A stretch of DNA of 64,000 bases, from NCBI GenBank assembly GCA_019828545.1, contig JACVRA010000230.1, positions 66,462 to 130,461 on the forward strand. The letters run 5' to 3'. The notes under the pieces were generated by a model. That model did not search any database. It was not told where the DNA came from and saw only the letters and a program-made list of their open reading frames with translations. This stretch comes from Paracamarosporium sp. OC-R06-R3 (lineage: Eukaryota; Ascomycota; Dothideomycetes; Pleosporales; Didymosphaeriaceae). Positions 23,164 through 34,550 of this stretch are shown here, piece after piece; position 1 is the first letter of the stretch, and each line of letters starts with the position of its first letter. The position numbers were made by a program, and so were the translations under genes.

Positions 23164-26100
23164 TCAGTCTTCGCCGGGCGGCGGGACTTTCTTCACGGTG
23201 CCGTTGCTCCCGCTGCGGTTGGAGCGCCGCCGGTATCCGAGGTCCTTGCGGATGTTTGATCGCGCGAGCTCGGCGTTGTTGATGGATTCGCTCCTCCTCA
23301 GTCTCGACGCAGGCTTCTTCTTTCCCATGACGAGGAAGTCCTCGTCTGAATCCTCGTCCTCGCTTTCCACGGCATGGTCTCCGTCGTAGCCCGCTACATC
23401 ATCCGTCGGCGTGTTGAACTGGTTAAGGTAGATCGAGCTACCGGAAGCTGCGGGTGTCATCTTGGGTGCCGCATAGTCATCCAGTGCGATCGATGACGTC
23501 GCAGAGGCCACCGAAGGGACCGACGGGTTCGAGGTGGATTGCGAAATGCAGGTGAATTGCTCTTCCGACGAGCTAGACGTAATATGTCTCGCCTGAGCTT
23601 CAGCTATGACGGGTCTGGTGACCGGACTACTTGCGTAAGGCGGTTGCTGCTGCTGCTGGTCCAGGAACTCTTCGACTTTTTTGTGCCGATGGTAAAAAAC
23701 TTCGTCATCAGGGCTCGGGGGACACTCGCTCTGGCTGAGGGCGGATGGAGGTCGGTAGAGTGAACTAGAGTTTGATCTTCGCCGATCAAGTTCCTCTCTA
23801 AGCTTTCGGCGGACAAACTCGTCTTTCGCTCTGTTGAATCTGTCTTCCGATACGTCGTGCGCCAAGGGCAGGTGTGCGGGAACAGGAGGTAGATCCAGGG
23901 AAGGTCCTAGTTCCATTTCGTTGTTTGCGGCCCAAGTTCTGTGTAGACGTGATGAAACCGATGACAACGAAGACTGACGGGACGACGCCCTTTCGGGCTG
24001 ACTGGGTCCGTAATAGTCCGAGAATTGGGGAGAAGAGCCCAAGATCGTAGGCGAGAGTTCTTTGAGCAAGTCTGGCTGGTCGACGTGGCCGGATGCAAAG
24101 GCAGTGCTTACTGCCAGGCTGGGTCCTGCATGAGCATCGTCGTTCGAACCGAACATTCTGTCGATGGACTTTGCACGGTTCACCTCTCGGGGAGGTCTCA
24201 GCCGCTTCTCTTCAGACCTTGCATCGTGCACGGCGCGTTTCGGCATGCCCCCGTAGATGCCACTGAGGTTTGAGCCACCTGGAGTATCGAGAGCTGTCGG
24301 TGTCCCTGGCAGCGCTGGTGGAATGCCTGGAGACACCGCGGAATTTGGATTGGACTTGTCCGTTGCGCGGACTGTACGGATGGATGCGGCCGACGACAAA
24401 GTAGAGTGTGCACGGTCTGGAAGCCGCGGGCGGCCGCCCAAGGTCAGCGGTGATGGATGCTCACGATCTTCGGTACTGTGAGCCGGCGACGCGGTCCGAG
24501 AATTTGGGCTCTCGAAATACCGCGGCCTGTTGCTGGTATCCAGGCTTGCGGTTACACTGTGGGAAAGCGGATGCTCAGACTCTCTGGACTTGCTGAGCGC
24601 CTCGTATATAGACATTCCAGGACCCAGGCTTGGCCGACGACCGTCTTGGCTGATGGCACTGCTTGAAGAGTTCGCGCTAAGGCTGGGCGGGACATCCTGA
24701 CCGCTGGCGGTGCTCTGGGCTCGCACTCTTGTTTTCGACTCTCGGCGGGTCAAACTTCGCGTGAGATCCTTGATCTTGCCGACGGTGTATCGCATCTTGT
24801 CCATGAGAGCGCCGAAAGGCACGACGGCCTTTTCGATATCTTCTTTGGAGATCTCGATCTTGTTGCCCTCGAGTTGTTTGTCGGTCTCTTCCACCCACCT
24901 GTTCGCATTGTCGATGCCTTGCGTAAGCCAGGCGTGGCGCTTAATGTCTGGGATGGTTATTCGCTTGCGCGGGTCTTTGATCAACAGCTTTTGTAGTAGG
25001 TCCCGAAGGACGTCATCAACAGCTTCGTAGTCGAGATCGTGGTCTGCCCTTTTGGCACCAGAACTCAGGTACATGCGACCATGCGAATTCGGCCGAGAGC
25101 TCGGGCTGTCTTCGACGGGCTTGAGCCGAAACTTGGGAATGTACGGCTCGTCGTCGGTTATGCGCTTCATCAAGAAGAACTGATTCTGATCGTGGAACGG
25201 AACACGCCCGTAGATCAGGCAATACAGCGTGACACCAAGCGCCCAGATATCGATGGCTTTGTCGATCTTGTACGTCTCAGCGTCGAGCTCGGTCTGACAC
25301 AGTTCGGGTGCGTAGAAGGCCGGTGTGCCGACAGTCTTTGCCAACTCGATGGCCTCGTCGACCTCGGGTGCATCTGATTCAGACTGGTCTCCAGTGCTGT
25401 CCTCGCGGGGTCCGCTCCCGAGATACGATACACCAAAGTCGGAGATCTTGACGCGCCCGAGAGAGGTCATGAGAAGGTTCGCGGGTTTGATGTCGCGATG
25501 GATGACGTTCTGAAAATGCAGGTACTCTAATCCGAGGACGGTGTCTCGAAAAGCTGCCCGGGCCTTTTCGATTGTCATCACGGGTACGTAGTGGAAATGC
25601 TCCGGGACATCGTCGTCGCCGTTGGTAAAATGGGACGAACTGCTGCCGGCAATGCTTGGGGTGCGGCCGCGGAATGCTTCAGTGTCGTACGCCCCGTACA
25701 TTGTGCCTTCCAGGCCAGTCGCTGTGGACATGTTTTCCTCTCGGGGATTGGCCGAAGGCGTGTCTGCGCGGAAGGCAGTCTCCATGTTCGCATCTTGGCT
25801 GATGTTTGACCCCTGGCGATGGGAGTACTCGAGCCGACTGGAAGGTCTATCTCCGCCAGGTGCTGACGCTCGAGAGCCGTATTCGTTATCAGAGTAGTCG
25901 TCTTCCGAATCACCACCGAGTTCCAGACTCCAAGCCTCATTCGCACTCTGCTGCATCTTGAGGAGCCTGCGCTTTCTTGCCTGGCGTCGTTGTTGCCGTT
26001 GAAGCTTTTGGTGAGCCATCTTGATGATGGCATCGTCTTCCATCTTGGCACTTTCGTTGTCGAAGATGCCTTCGGATTCACGTTGGATACGGCGCCATTC

Positions 26101-27354
26101 CACGAGACATATCTCTTTGGCGCCTTCTTTTCTCCACTTTACCTCGCCCAGTGAGATGTGCTCCAAGATGATGTAGACCTTCTTCTTGGAGGGGTCATCG
26201 ATGACTTCCAGAAGACCGACTATGTTCTCGTGACGGGCCTTCTTGAGGATGGCGATTTCGCGCTTGATCTTGTCTTCGTGGCTTGTGTTCTTGCCTAGGC
26301 GACGGCGTTTCGAGTAGCGATCGATGATCTTGATGGCAACGGTGTCACCACTGTGAAGGTCGCGCCCTAGCTTGACCTTGCCGTGCATGCCACGGCCAAG
26401 TTCATCCAGGATCTCGTAGTGGTTGATGATCTTCCGTCCAGACGTTGGATCCACGTCGACATCGGCCTTGTGCGTTTCCTTTGGTGCTTGTCTGTGCGTA
26501 TAGTGGAGCCACGGACCCGAGTAGAGGTTGTCGTCGGATTGTTGGCTGTGCCGAAGCTGAGGTTCGTTGGGACTGAAGAGGCCAGGGCTGCTCGCGGGCG
26601 AGTTGCCAACGGTGCGAGAGCCCGTCTCCATGAGATCGCGGTAATGCTCACCAGGCAAGCCAAAGGTGGAGATGTGCGACATGGAGTAGCCCGAGTGGTG
26701 GGCGGGTTGCGAGCTTTTCGCACGCAGAATGTTGGGGACATGGGTCGAGTGCTGCTGCATCTGGAGAGCGGCATAGGATTGATTGGGGTAGACGGGACCA
26801 TCCCGCGGGCGTGGTGGGAGGTAGGCGTGGGCAGCATCCACCGAGTTTGCGCGCACCGTCGCGACGCTGGCCGTCGAAGTGTTTGAGACGTCGCGCTGGT
26901 AGGACGGGCGGTCCGTCTCTGGAGGCACGGGAGACGGCCCCGTCGCCCGCCAGGACGAGGCGAGGCTGCTGGAGCGCGGCGGGTCGAGGGCAGAGCTGCT
27001 GCCGGTGGGCGAGGGCTCGGTGGAGGGGTTCGCGCGGGCGATCTTGGAGGGCAGCACGCGCAGCGGCTGGGGCGAGAAGTAGCTGGGCTCGAGGTCGCGG
27101 TCGGACGCGTGGTGCAGCAGGGCGTCGTTGACTGCGTCCGAGACCGAGGGCACCTCGGAGCGCGGCGTGTTGTCTGCCTCTCCTCCGCCGTCGGCCCACC
27201 ACGACGGCGGGTCGTGGTGGGCAGGCGCAAAGTCGCGGGCGGCAGGCGCAGAGGGCGTGTCGCACACGGCGGGGTCCACCTCTTCCGCTGGCAGGCCCGC
27301 ACTCGGGGCGGCCATGGCTTGGGCCAGCTCGGCCTCCTGCAGGTTCGAGTTCAT
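23164..27354 (-). CDS. CaMKK/Ssp1-type serine/threonine kinase (Snf1-activating family)
   Basis: A single exon encodes 1396 residues. An N-terminal disordered region (1-310) precedes a complete kinase domain (about 314-813): GRGMHG glycine loop, VAIK with K342, HRDIKPAN with D621, DFG at 639-641, and GTPAFYAPE ending at E684. A Pro/Ser-rich tail of nearly 580 residues follows, with a Gln run (QQQQQ) and an acidic patch near the end. The domain is split by a roughly 185-residue insert (about 405-590) between the hinge (VYIILEHISLGEVKW) and helix E. The insert is rich in Q, R, D, S and G. The sequence best fits fungal CaMKK-like kinases (S. pombe Ssp1, S. cerevisiae Sak1/Tos3/Elm1), which phosphorylate the AMPK/Snf1 activation loop. 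Catalytic residues are intact. Divergent from the GPI10 gene. Confidence 0.93.
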   Translation of the reverse strand: MNSNLQEAELAQAMAAPSAGLPAEEVDPAVCDTPSAPAARDFAPAHHDPPSWWADGGGEADNTPRSEVPSVSDAVNDALLHHASDRDLEPSYFSPQPLRVLPSKIARANPSTEPSPTGSSSALDPPRSSSLASSWRATGPSPVPPETDRPSYQRDVSNTSTASVATVRANSVDAAHAYLPPRPRDGPVYPNQSYAALQMQQHSTHVPNILRAKSSQPAHHSGYSMSHISTFGLPGEHYRDLMETGSRTVGNSPASSPGLFSPNEPQLRHSQQSDDNLYSGPWLHYTHRQAPKETHKADVDVDPTSGRKIINHYEILDELGRGMHGKVKLGRDLHSGDTVAIKIIDRYSKRRRLGKNTSHEDKIKREIAILKKARHENIVGLLEVIDDPSKKKVYIILEHISLGEVKWRKEGAKEICLVEWRRIQRESEGIFDNESAKMEDDAIIKMAHQKLQRQQRRQARKRRLLKMQQSANEAWSLELGGDSEDDYSDNEYGSRASAPGGDRPSSRLEYSHRQGSNISQDANMETAFRADTPSANPREENMSTATGLEGTMYGAYDTEAFRGRTPSIAGSSSSHFTNGDDDVPEHFHYVPVMTIEKARAAFRDTVLGLEYLHFQNVIHRDIKPANLLMTSLGRVKISDFGVSYLGSGPREDSTGDQSESDAPEVDEAIELAKTVGTPAFYAPELCQTELDAETYKIDKAIDIWALGVTLYCLIYGRVPFHDQNQFFLMKRITDDEPYIPKFRLKPVEDSPSSRPNSHGRMYLSSGAKRADHDLDYEAVDDVLRDLLQKLLIKDPRKRITIPDIKRHAWLTQGIDNANRWVEETDKQLEGNKIEISKEDIEKAVVPFGALMDKMRYTVGKIKDLTRSLTRRESKTRVRAQSTASGQDVPPSLSANSSSSAISQDGRRPSLGPGMSIYEALSKSRESEHPLSHSVTASLDTSNRPRYFESPNSRTASPAHSTEDREHPSPLTLGGRPRLPDRAHSTLSSAASIRTVRATDKSNPNSAVSPGIPPALPGTPTALDTPGGSNLSGIYGGMPKRAVHDARSEEKRLRPPREVNRAKSIDRMFGSNDDAHAGPSLAVSTAFASGHVDQPDLLKELSPTILGSSPQFSDYYGPSQPERASSRQSSLSSVSSRLHRTWAANNEMELGPSLDLPPVPAHLPLAHDVSEDRFNRAKDEFVRRKLREELDRRRSNSSSLYRPPSALSQSECPPSPDDEVFYHRHKKVEEFLDQQQQQPPYASSPVTRPVIAEAQARHITSSSSEEQFTCISQSTSNPSVPSVASATSSIALDDYAAPKMTPAASGSSIYLNQFNTPTDDVAGYDGDHAVESEDEDSDEDFLVMGKKKPASRLRRSESINNAELARSNIRKDLGYRRRSNRSGSNGTVKKVPPPGED

Positions 27355-28930
27355 TGGGAGTCAGGGCGGCGTCGCCTCGCACGGTTAGGCGGACGGTGCA
27401 ACCATGGCAGGCAGCGCGGGTTTACTCGTTGGCGGCGGGCATGATGGCGGGTCTGGGGCGGGCAGGTGCGGCGGCGGGAGTGCGAGGGGTCGCGGGTGTG
27501 GTGATGCAGGGCCGGCGTGGTGGGTGGTGGTGGTGGTGGTGCTGAGGGCTGGAGGGGCGCTGGATGTCTTTTGGACGGGTTGAGACAGCGATGGCCCGAC
27601 GTCGAGGTGGACTAGCAGCTCAACCGAGCAGCCAATGTCAGTCGTAGCCGTTAGGGGCAATGATGGGCGCGGTGCTGCAAGTGTAGGGACGGCGGGAGAT
27701 GACGCTCGAGGGAGCGAAGACGGTTAGAACGGGCGGCGGGAGAGCGGCAGGCCAGCAGCAGACGGGGAGGCAGGCAGGCAGATGGATAGATGGATAGACA
27801 GACAGACAGACAGACAGGCAGACAGACAGGTAGACAGACAGGTAGACAGACAGATAGGTAGACAGACACACAGACAAAGGGCTCGGACGGGCTATGTAGG
27901 CGGGCCTGTCCTTTTGTCGGGCACCTGGAGAGTGCTGGTAACACGCCCCACGGCGATTCCTGTCTATCCGTATCGCGGCAACGGGCCAATGACGACGTGT
28001 AAGAAATGGGACCCGCCGTGAAAGCTCCCTGACGCCGCACCGGGCGCGCTAGGCAGCCAACGGCATCGCGCCTGGGCTCCCTGGATGCTGGCTGCTGGTC
28101 GAGTTCCCAACACGACGCCTGTGGCGTTCGCAGAGGCAGGCAGAGTCACTGTCGACGCCCTGGACGCCCTCGACCCCGGCTGCTGCGTCTGGAGAGCCCC
28201 GGCCCGCGGCGTCTGCTCTGCGATGCTCTGCGCTGCGCTGCGCTGCGCTGCCCTGCCCTGCCCTTGGCCCCGCCGCCCCGTCTCCACACCAGCGCATTGC
28301 CACGCCTGGCTAAAGTGTTACTGAACTGCACCACCGCACGCTCGTCGCTTTTCCCTAGCCGCGATAAGCAATCCCCAGATTTCCTTCTGTACCGGTATTT
28401 GCTTCTTCGCTCCCGCCAGAGCGAGCGTCTCCGAGAGCCCCGAGTGGGCCGGCAACCGCCCATCGCAATCCCACAAAAGTCCACCTCCAGCACCCGTCCT
28501 TCCGCCCTCTACCCACTGCCTCAAACTCTGCGTGTCCGCTGCCAGCCGCACTTTTCCCAAGCGCTGCGCTTGCTGCACCCGCTGCACCGACACGACTCGC
28601 CCTTCACATTCGGACCGGCCCCGTGCGCCGCCCAGCGCGAGCGAACTGCGACTGCAGCACGCACGAGCTATCGTGAAATACCCGTTGCGGTTAGACTACG
28701 ACCTCACTTCCGTCGCGGTGCCTGGCCAGAGCGCGCCTTTGCGGCTGCCGCATTGGCCCAAAGCCCTCGCCTGCAGTCCAACCCTGCGCCCGTGTGCGTC
28801 AACCCTTCGGCGCGAGCACACGGACCGCGGCCCTTTTCGCGTTCCAGGCCGTCCCCGTCTCTCCATTCCCCATCGTCACCACCTGCAGCCCTTGCCGCCA
28901 TTCCCAATCCTCGCCGCCCTCGACTGCTCC
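27355..28930. other. Divergent promoter region
   Basis: This lies between the starts of the kinase and GPI10 genes. It is GC-rich, with a GT/GG-rich run near 27.5 kb and a tetranucleotide repeat listed separately. Open frames upstream of 28931 (such as 28264-29043) run in other frames or lack conserved content and are not supported. Confidence 0.5.
27781..27877. repeat. (GACA)n/(GATA)n microsatellite
   Basis: About 95 bp of GACA units with interspersed GATA, GGCA and GGTA variants lie about 430 bp upstream of the kinase start codon. Confidence 0.95.
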
Positions 28931-31064
28931 ATGCCCGCCAGCGATTCCCAGCCGGCCACGACCGCCGACCCCACTGGCCCTGCTCCTGCACCTGCTCCTG
29001 CACCTCCACCTCCTCCGCCCCGATCCTCCACCGGCTATCGTGACTCCACCCTAAGCGTGCTCGCCCTGCTGCTGGCCCTCCGCATCGCCAACGCCCTGAC
29101 GCTGCGCACCTTTTTCCAGCCCGACGAGTTCTTCCAGTCTCTCGAGCCCGCCTGGCAGCTCGCCTTTGGCCACGGCGCCCAAGCCTGGCTCACATGGGTA
29201 ATACACCCCCCCTGTGCTGAGCCCACCAACATGCCATGGCACGCCTCGCTTAGATTTCCATCGTGTCTCACACTGCCTCCAGGAGTGGACGGCCCAGTTG
29301 CGCTCGTCTCTGCACCCCGAGCTGTTCGCCGCCGTCTACAAGGCCGCGGCAGCACTCGCAGACATCGGTGGCTTGCACCCGCCTGCTAAGGCCGAGCTGC
29401 TCCTCGCTGCCCCGAAAATTACCCAAGCGCTATTTGCAGCACTGCTAGACTGTTACACCTGGAAACTTGCTCAGAAGGCCTACGGTCGTGGTAGTCGCAC
29501 TGCATTTGCTACTGTGCGTCTTCAAATTTCAAATCCCGCCCATCAATTCTAATGCTACTGTAGCTTGCATTGTCCGTATGCAGTCCCTGGCAGTGGTTCT
29601 GCTCGACCAGGACCTTGTCCAACTGTCTTGAGACGGCCATCACGGCGGTTGCAGTCTATCATTGGCCGTGGCACTGGCCGGCATCACCGCGCAATGGCGG
29701 AGAGGAGAAGCAAGCCAGGGTTGCCCGTCAGAATTTCATCTCTCAGTAAGTGAGGTGGAAACTTTGGAGATGGTTTCCGCGCTAGCGCCGGCACTGATAC
29801 CTTTGTGCAGGCTGCGCCTTTCACTGCTACTGGCTGCACTCGCCTGCATTCTGCGTCCAACCAACGCCCTCGTCTGGATCTCTCTATCGCTGCCAACATG
29901 GTGGCACGCCTCAAACCGGCTACGATATATTCTAATCCGTGAAATCTCGCTCTGCGGGTAAGTTCCCATACATCCGCCTGCCCTAGTCCCCCCCCTCCGC
30001 ATGGACAATCGCCTGTCTGCCCCAATCGGCGATCGACTGATATCACCAGCGCTGCCACCCTCGCGTGCTCCGTCCTTTCTGATAGATTCTACTACCAGAC
30101 CTGGACCCTCCCTCCACTGCGGTTCATCTACTTCAACATCGTCCAGTCGCTGGCCGTCTTCTATGGAAGCAACCGCCTAGACTACTACCTCACCGAAGGG
30201 CTGCCACTCCTGCTTACCACGGCACTGCCCTTCGCCGCCGTTGGGCTCTGGCATGCCCTCTCGCAGCGTCCCGGAGATGCTCGGGATCTTGGGGCCCAAG
30301 TGCTCCCCCGGCTTGCGTGGACGTCGCTAATCGTTACCGCTTCCTTGAGCCTGATCGCCCACAAAGAAGTCCGCTTCCTGTACCCCATCCTGCCTTTCCT
30401 CCACGTCCTCGCTGCCGGACCACTAGCCTCCTTCTTCCCTCCCCGGCCGCCCGTCTCTCGCAAGGCAGTCCTCACCTTGCTGCTAACCGTTAATCTGCTC
30501 ATCGCCGGGTATGCGTCGCAGGTCCACCAGCGCGGCGTCGTCGACGTCCTGACGTATTTGCGTCATAAACATGAGGCGACTAATTACCCTACATCCGGTA
30601 CCGGACGCGCGACCAACATGACCGTCGCCTTCCTCATGCCCTGCCACAGCACTCCCTGGCGCTCGCACCTCGTCCACGCCTCCATCAACGCTTGGGCCCT
30701 GACGTGCGAACCCCCACTCGACATCCCGCTCCCGGACCGAGCCGCTTACCTCGACGAGGCGGACCAGTTCTACATCAGCCCCGGCCCCGCTGGTTGGCTG
30801 CGGGAGAATATGGAGTACGTCGACACGGTCAGGGCAAGCGGCTCGCGGTCGAGCCGCCACTGGGGGCGCGTCGATCCGAATGTGTCGCGCTCCGGGACGA
30901 GGAGGCCGTGGCCGCAGCACCTCGTCTTCTTCGAGCAGCTAGAGCCCACGCTGAAGGAATACCTGGGCGAGAGCCGGTACAAGGAGTGCTGGCGCGGGTT
31001 CAACTCGCAGTGGCACGACGACGGGCGGCGGAAGGGCGACGTGTTGGTGTGGTGCCTGCGCTGA
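28931..31064 (+). CDS. GPI10: GPI mannosyltransferase 3 (GT22, PIG-B/Gpi10)
   Basis: Five exons (28931-29197, 29283-29513, 29564-29745, 29811-29957, 30050-31064) give 613 residues. The introns are 85, 50, 65 and 92 bp, and every junction restores family sequence. The protein adds the third mannose to the GPI anchor precursor on the lumenal face of the ER. It carries the GT22 hallmark [15 protein letters not shown] after the first membrane segment, FRPTN-like [27 protein letters not shown], and [10 protein letters not shown] in the typical place, with multiple hydrophobic segments. A Pro/Ala-rich 30-residue N-terminus precedes the first helix. The SLEPAW and [10 protein letters not shown] motifs separate it from the related ALG9/ALG12 enzymes. 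Confidence 0.94.
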
Positions 31065-33957
31065 GGAGGCAACGTGGGGGAGGGGGGGGGGATCCGTGCC
31101 TTGCGTCGCCATGGCCATGCGCAGGCGCCGTGCGTTGGACACCGTCCGGGTCCGGGATGGACGTGCGTGGCGAAACGGGGAACACGTATGTAAACGGGCC
31201 GGTCCCTGGAAGGATCGCACCACGGCCGCCCAACAACCCTTTTAGCAGCGCACTACTGTGCGGTCTGATCCTGCGGCGAAATGTCACGCCACGTTGACGT
31301 GTGCCTTTGTGCTGTGCTGTGCTGTTACTGTAGCGTTGCGGCCCACCCACCAATCTGCCCATCAAATAAATAAATAAACTATATATAAATAACTAACCAA
31401 GTGGAATACACGGCGAATTGGATCCAATTGACCCAAAACTAAGCACATTGAATCTCGCAGCGACGTTCAATGGACGATGTGCGTTCCCCACGTACCCCGT
31501 AGCGTAGTTGAACGAAAGTACAACAGATCGAAACCGTAGCAAACAGAGAAGAAAAAAATCAGGCGAATGCAAGTAGTGTGTGAATGATAACATGTATCTA
31601 TCTATCCATCTAAGTGCGAGGAGCCTTGCTTGGAATATAATGTCATGCCTACCTACCTGGCTGGCTGGCTGGCTGGCTGGCTAGATGGATGGATGGATAG
31701 ATAGTTACCTTCACGTCCTCCCTCCCCCCTCCCACCTAACCGCATCTCAAGTCCCTCCTCCACCTAACCCTCCCCTCAATCTCCGTCTCTACTCCCATCC
31801 CATCCACCTCACCTCACCTCACCTCACCTCACACCCAATGTCCAATGCCCAGTCCAATCCAATCCAGTCCAGACTAGACTAGACCAGACTAGACTAGTAT
31901 GCACATCCCTTTCACGACCTACAAGGAACAGCCTAATGACGCTTGTTGTGGGTAATAAATGTACCGGCCATGCACCAACTAACTAACTAACTAACGAATT
32001 GGGTATCTCGTTTTATATCGCCGGGCTTGGTCTGATCTTACGCGTTGTGTTACGCGGTATGCAGTGGGGGGGAGACGAGGGACGAAGGGACGCTTGCATG
32101 GGGGTGGTAATAGGCGTGTAAGTGAGGGGTGGGTGGGTGTGTTGTATTTGGGAGTGTGTCGGTGTGGTTTTGGGGTGGGTTGGGTGGATGGATGGGGTGG
32201 ACGGGGGTAGTAAAGTGGATAGAGGGGGATAGGGAGGTGGATGGATGGATAGAGGGTTGGTGGGGTGAATAGGAGGGGAGGTGGGTAGGTAGGATAGAGT
32301 CCTTGGTTGGGCAGACAAGTCAGGTCAGGCCAAGTCAAATCAAGTCACGTCACGTGAAACCCAAGAAGCAGAAGGAGAAAGAGGAGACGGGCTTAAATAC
32401 CACCAACTAGTACCTTCTACGCGCACATCTCTCCAACACCTCTCCAACGCACCAAAGTTTACTTGTAAGCAAAATAAGACAAAACAAGCTAAGCTAAAAC
32501 AAGCCATACAATCTCCCCGAGACCTAGACCTAAACTTACAAGAAGTCACATTCATTTCTTTCTTCGCCATACGCTTGCATTCCATCTAATGCAATACAAA
32601 CTCCTTTTCTCATAAAAAATAAAATAAAATAAAAAAATATCCGGTGGTTGTGTTGTGTAAGGAAGGGTAGTGCCGTAGTTAGTGTTCGAGAACGAGAAGG
32701 GGAAATAAAGAGGTATGTAGTGTGGAAGAATGAGGGATATTGGATGGGGAGGGGGATATTTCGGGGCTTTTGGTATGGGGTGGGATATGGGTTGGTGGTG
32801 TATTGTAGGGGTGTGGTGGTGGATGATGGTTTGTCAGTAAGGCAGGTGTGGCTGCTTGTGAGGGTGGACTGTTAGGTTCTTTCTCTATCCTTTTTTCTTT
32901 CTTTCTTTTTCTTTTGGCTTAGAAAGTAGAATGTATGAACTGCGAGGTGTTGAGGCTGATGCGTACATGGAGAGATGAGATGTTTTGTATGAGAAACTAT
33001 GAGATCAGCTGTAGGTGATTTGGACGATTAATGTTGCCATGTTTTATTTAATGTTTTTGGCTAGGATTATTGTGTGCGCGTGATGGGTCAATAATAGTAA
33101 ACCATAAATCAACTTTCGCTGACTTGTTCGATTATTATTCGTCGAATATCATTTGATAGTTCCATCGACTTGATAGGTCAATAACATTGGGTTTAGATAC
33201 ATTGTAGAGTACTTCAATTCGATTCAAGTCCTATCCTAGACATGATAAGAAGCACATACATAGCAAGTAGTCCCCCATCTACCAACCCGATCACATACTA
33301 TCTTCTTCAACGCGGAGCAAACCTTTCGATGCCCTATTGAGCAACAAACGTCAGCTCACACCATTTCCTGTCTAGATAGCCTCCCCACCTCTGCTCACAT
33401 TTCACTACGGTCTGCAAGACCCACAGTGCACACCGATCGACTCATACGATAGCGGGCAATCTCCGTGTTCTTTCTCCCTCCCCTTCCTCTCAGCTTATCT
33501 GTCAGAGAAGCTATACGGGAGGTAGGCCATGGATCTAGTACATTGCTTGAACTACGGAGTATGTGTGGCTCAGAAGAGTGGCCATCTGCCATCAGCGCTA
33601 TCGTCTATCGCCACTGCCACATTACCCTATCGCCATACACGCTGCTTACACGCCCAATCCCTCACACAACTCCCACACTTCCTGTGCTGGGATTCAAGAC
33701 CAGGCAGACCTAGCATAAAAAAAAGAAAAAGGGAGCACAGACTACCAACTTCCCATCCCGCGTCCACAGTACACAAAACATCCCATAGCAGATGCGTTTA
33801 CGACGCCGTTCGACTTGCTTTGACGATGGAAATTCTTCTTTCTAAAACAGAACAGCTCATCATGTTGATATCCCCCCTGTTATACGATGAGCTCATCTGT
33901 ATCTGCCTAGCACGTCTCTAGCGAAAAATCCCAGTGTCTAGGAAATTACACAATCAC
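31065..33957. other. Gene-poor spacer rich in microsatellites
   Basis: No gene is supported. Between 31.36 and 32.64 kb there is a dense set of short tandem repeats: (AAAT)n at 31363-31378, (CTGG)n at 31657-31682 followed by (GGAT)n to 31703, (ACCTC)n at 31805-31832, (AGACT)n at about 31866-31898, (AACT)n at 31976-31994, a G-rich GGTGGGT-type tract at 32080-32300, and (AAAAT)n at 32613-32638. After about 32.9 kb the sequence becomes AT-richer with only short frames. Confidence 0.6.
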
Positions 33958-34550
33958 GAGTGCAGAGATGACGTTCACCGCTTACCACGTCGCGTTCCCA
34001 CACCTGTTTCTCTCTAACACCTTCTTGGTCTGGCTTGGCAGATCCGCACTTGGAAGTGCATAGGGCACGTTCACCGCTCACGTCGTACATCCTGCTTGTT
34101 CGGGACGATATGCTTAGTATATCAAAGTTTATCTCTATGTCTCCGATCTTTCTGGCGAGGGATCCTGGTGCTTTTCTTGCTGGATAATTTCGTGCGAGAA
34201 TTCCATAAGGCGACACTCACTGCGTACGACGGATGCGCGCTCGTCTTCATCCAAAGACAAATGTCTAAGATATCGCACTTCGGTTTAGTGTCAACACAAG
34301 CCTATCCACATCTCCTCGATGTCTCCTTAAAGGAGCCCCGCATAAATGCACGAGGTGATATTCACCGCTCACGTCGCACGCCCGTCTCCCGCCTTATGCA
34401 AACTCAAATCCTCCGCATAGCGTACATCGCTTTCGCCTCCGATCCGATATGATACAATACCGTGCGCAGTGTCTCCCTAATATGGCGTCTCCTGAGCCTG
34501 GAAGCCAGTTTCATATATCAGTGCACGAGGTGGCGGCTTACGTTACGCGA
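33958..34550 (-). repeat. Four related intron-sized elements (GTRAGC...TGCAC...AG)
   Basis: Four similar segments lie at about 33958-33995, 34055-34090, 34346-34380 and 34521-34550. Read on the minus strand, each starts with GTGAGC or GTAAGC. Three share GCGGTGAA at the start and all carry a TGCAC/TGCAT core about 25 bp later. Each can be closed by an AG 44-48 bp from its start, exactly like this genome's short introns. The sequence just before three of the four GTs is also alike, ending in CGAC or CGACGTG. This could be a family of related introns in an unrecognised short-exon gene, or a decayed coding repeat (VSGE-type peptide). A fifth GTGAGT...AG segment (45 bp) lies at about 34220-34176. 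Confidence 0.5.

Noticed and set aside
26367..27302. 311-codon frame on the same strand as the kinase
   Set aside because: It is a frame-shifted shadow of the kinase N-terminus, with Arg/Pro/Thr-skewed composition.
28264..29043. Long frame upstream of GPI10
   Set aside because: It is out of frame with the GPI10 product and has no conserved content. The real start at 28931 opens the GT22 protein.
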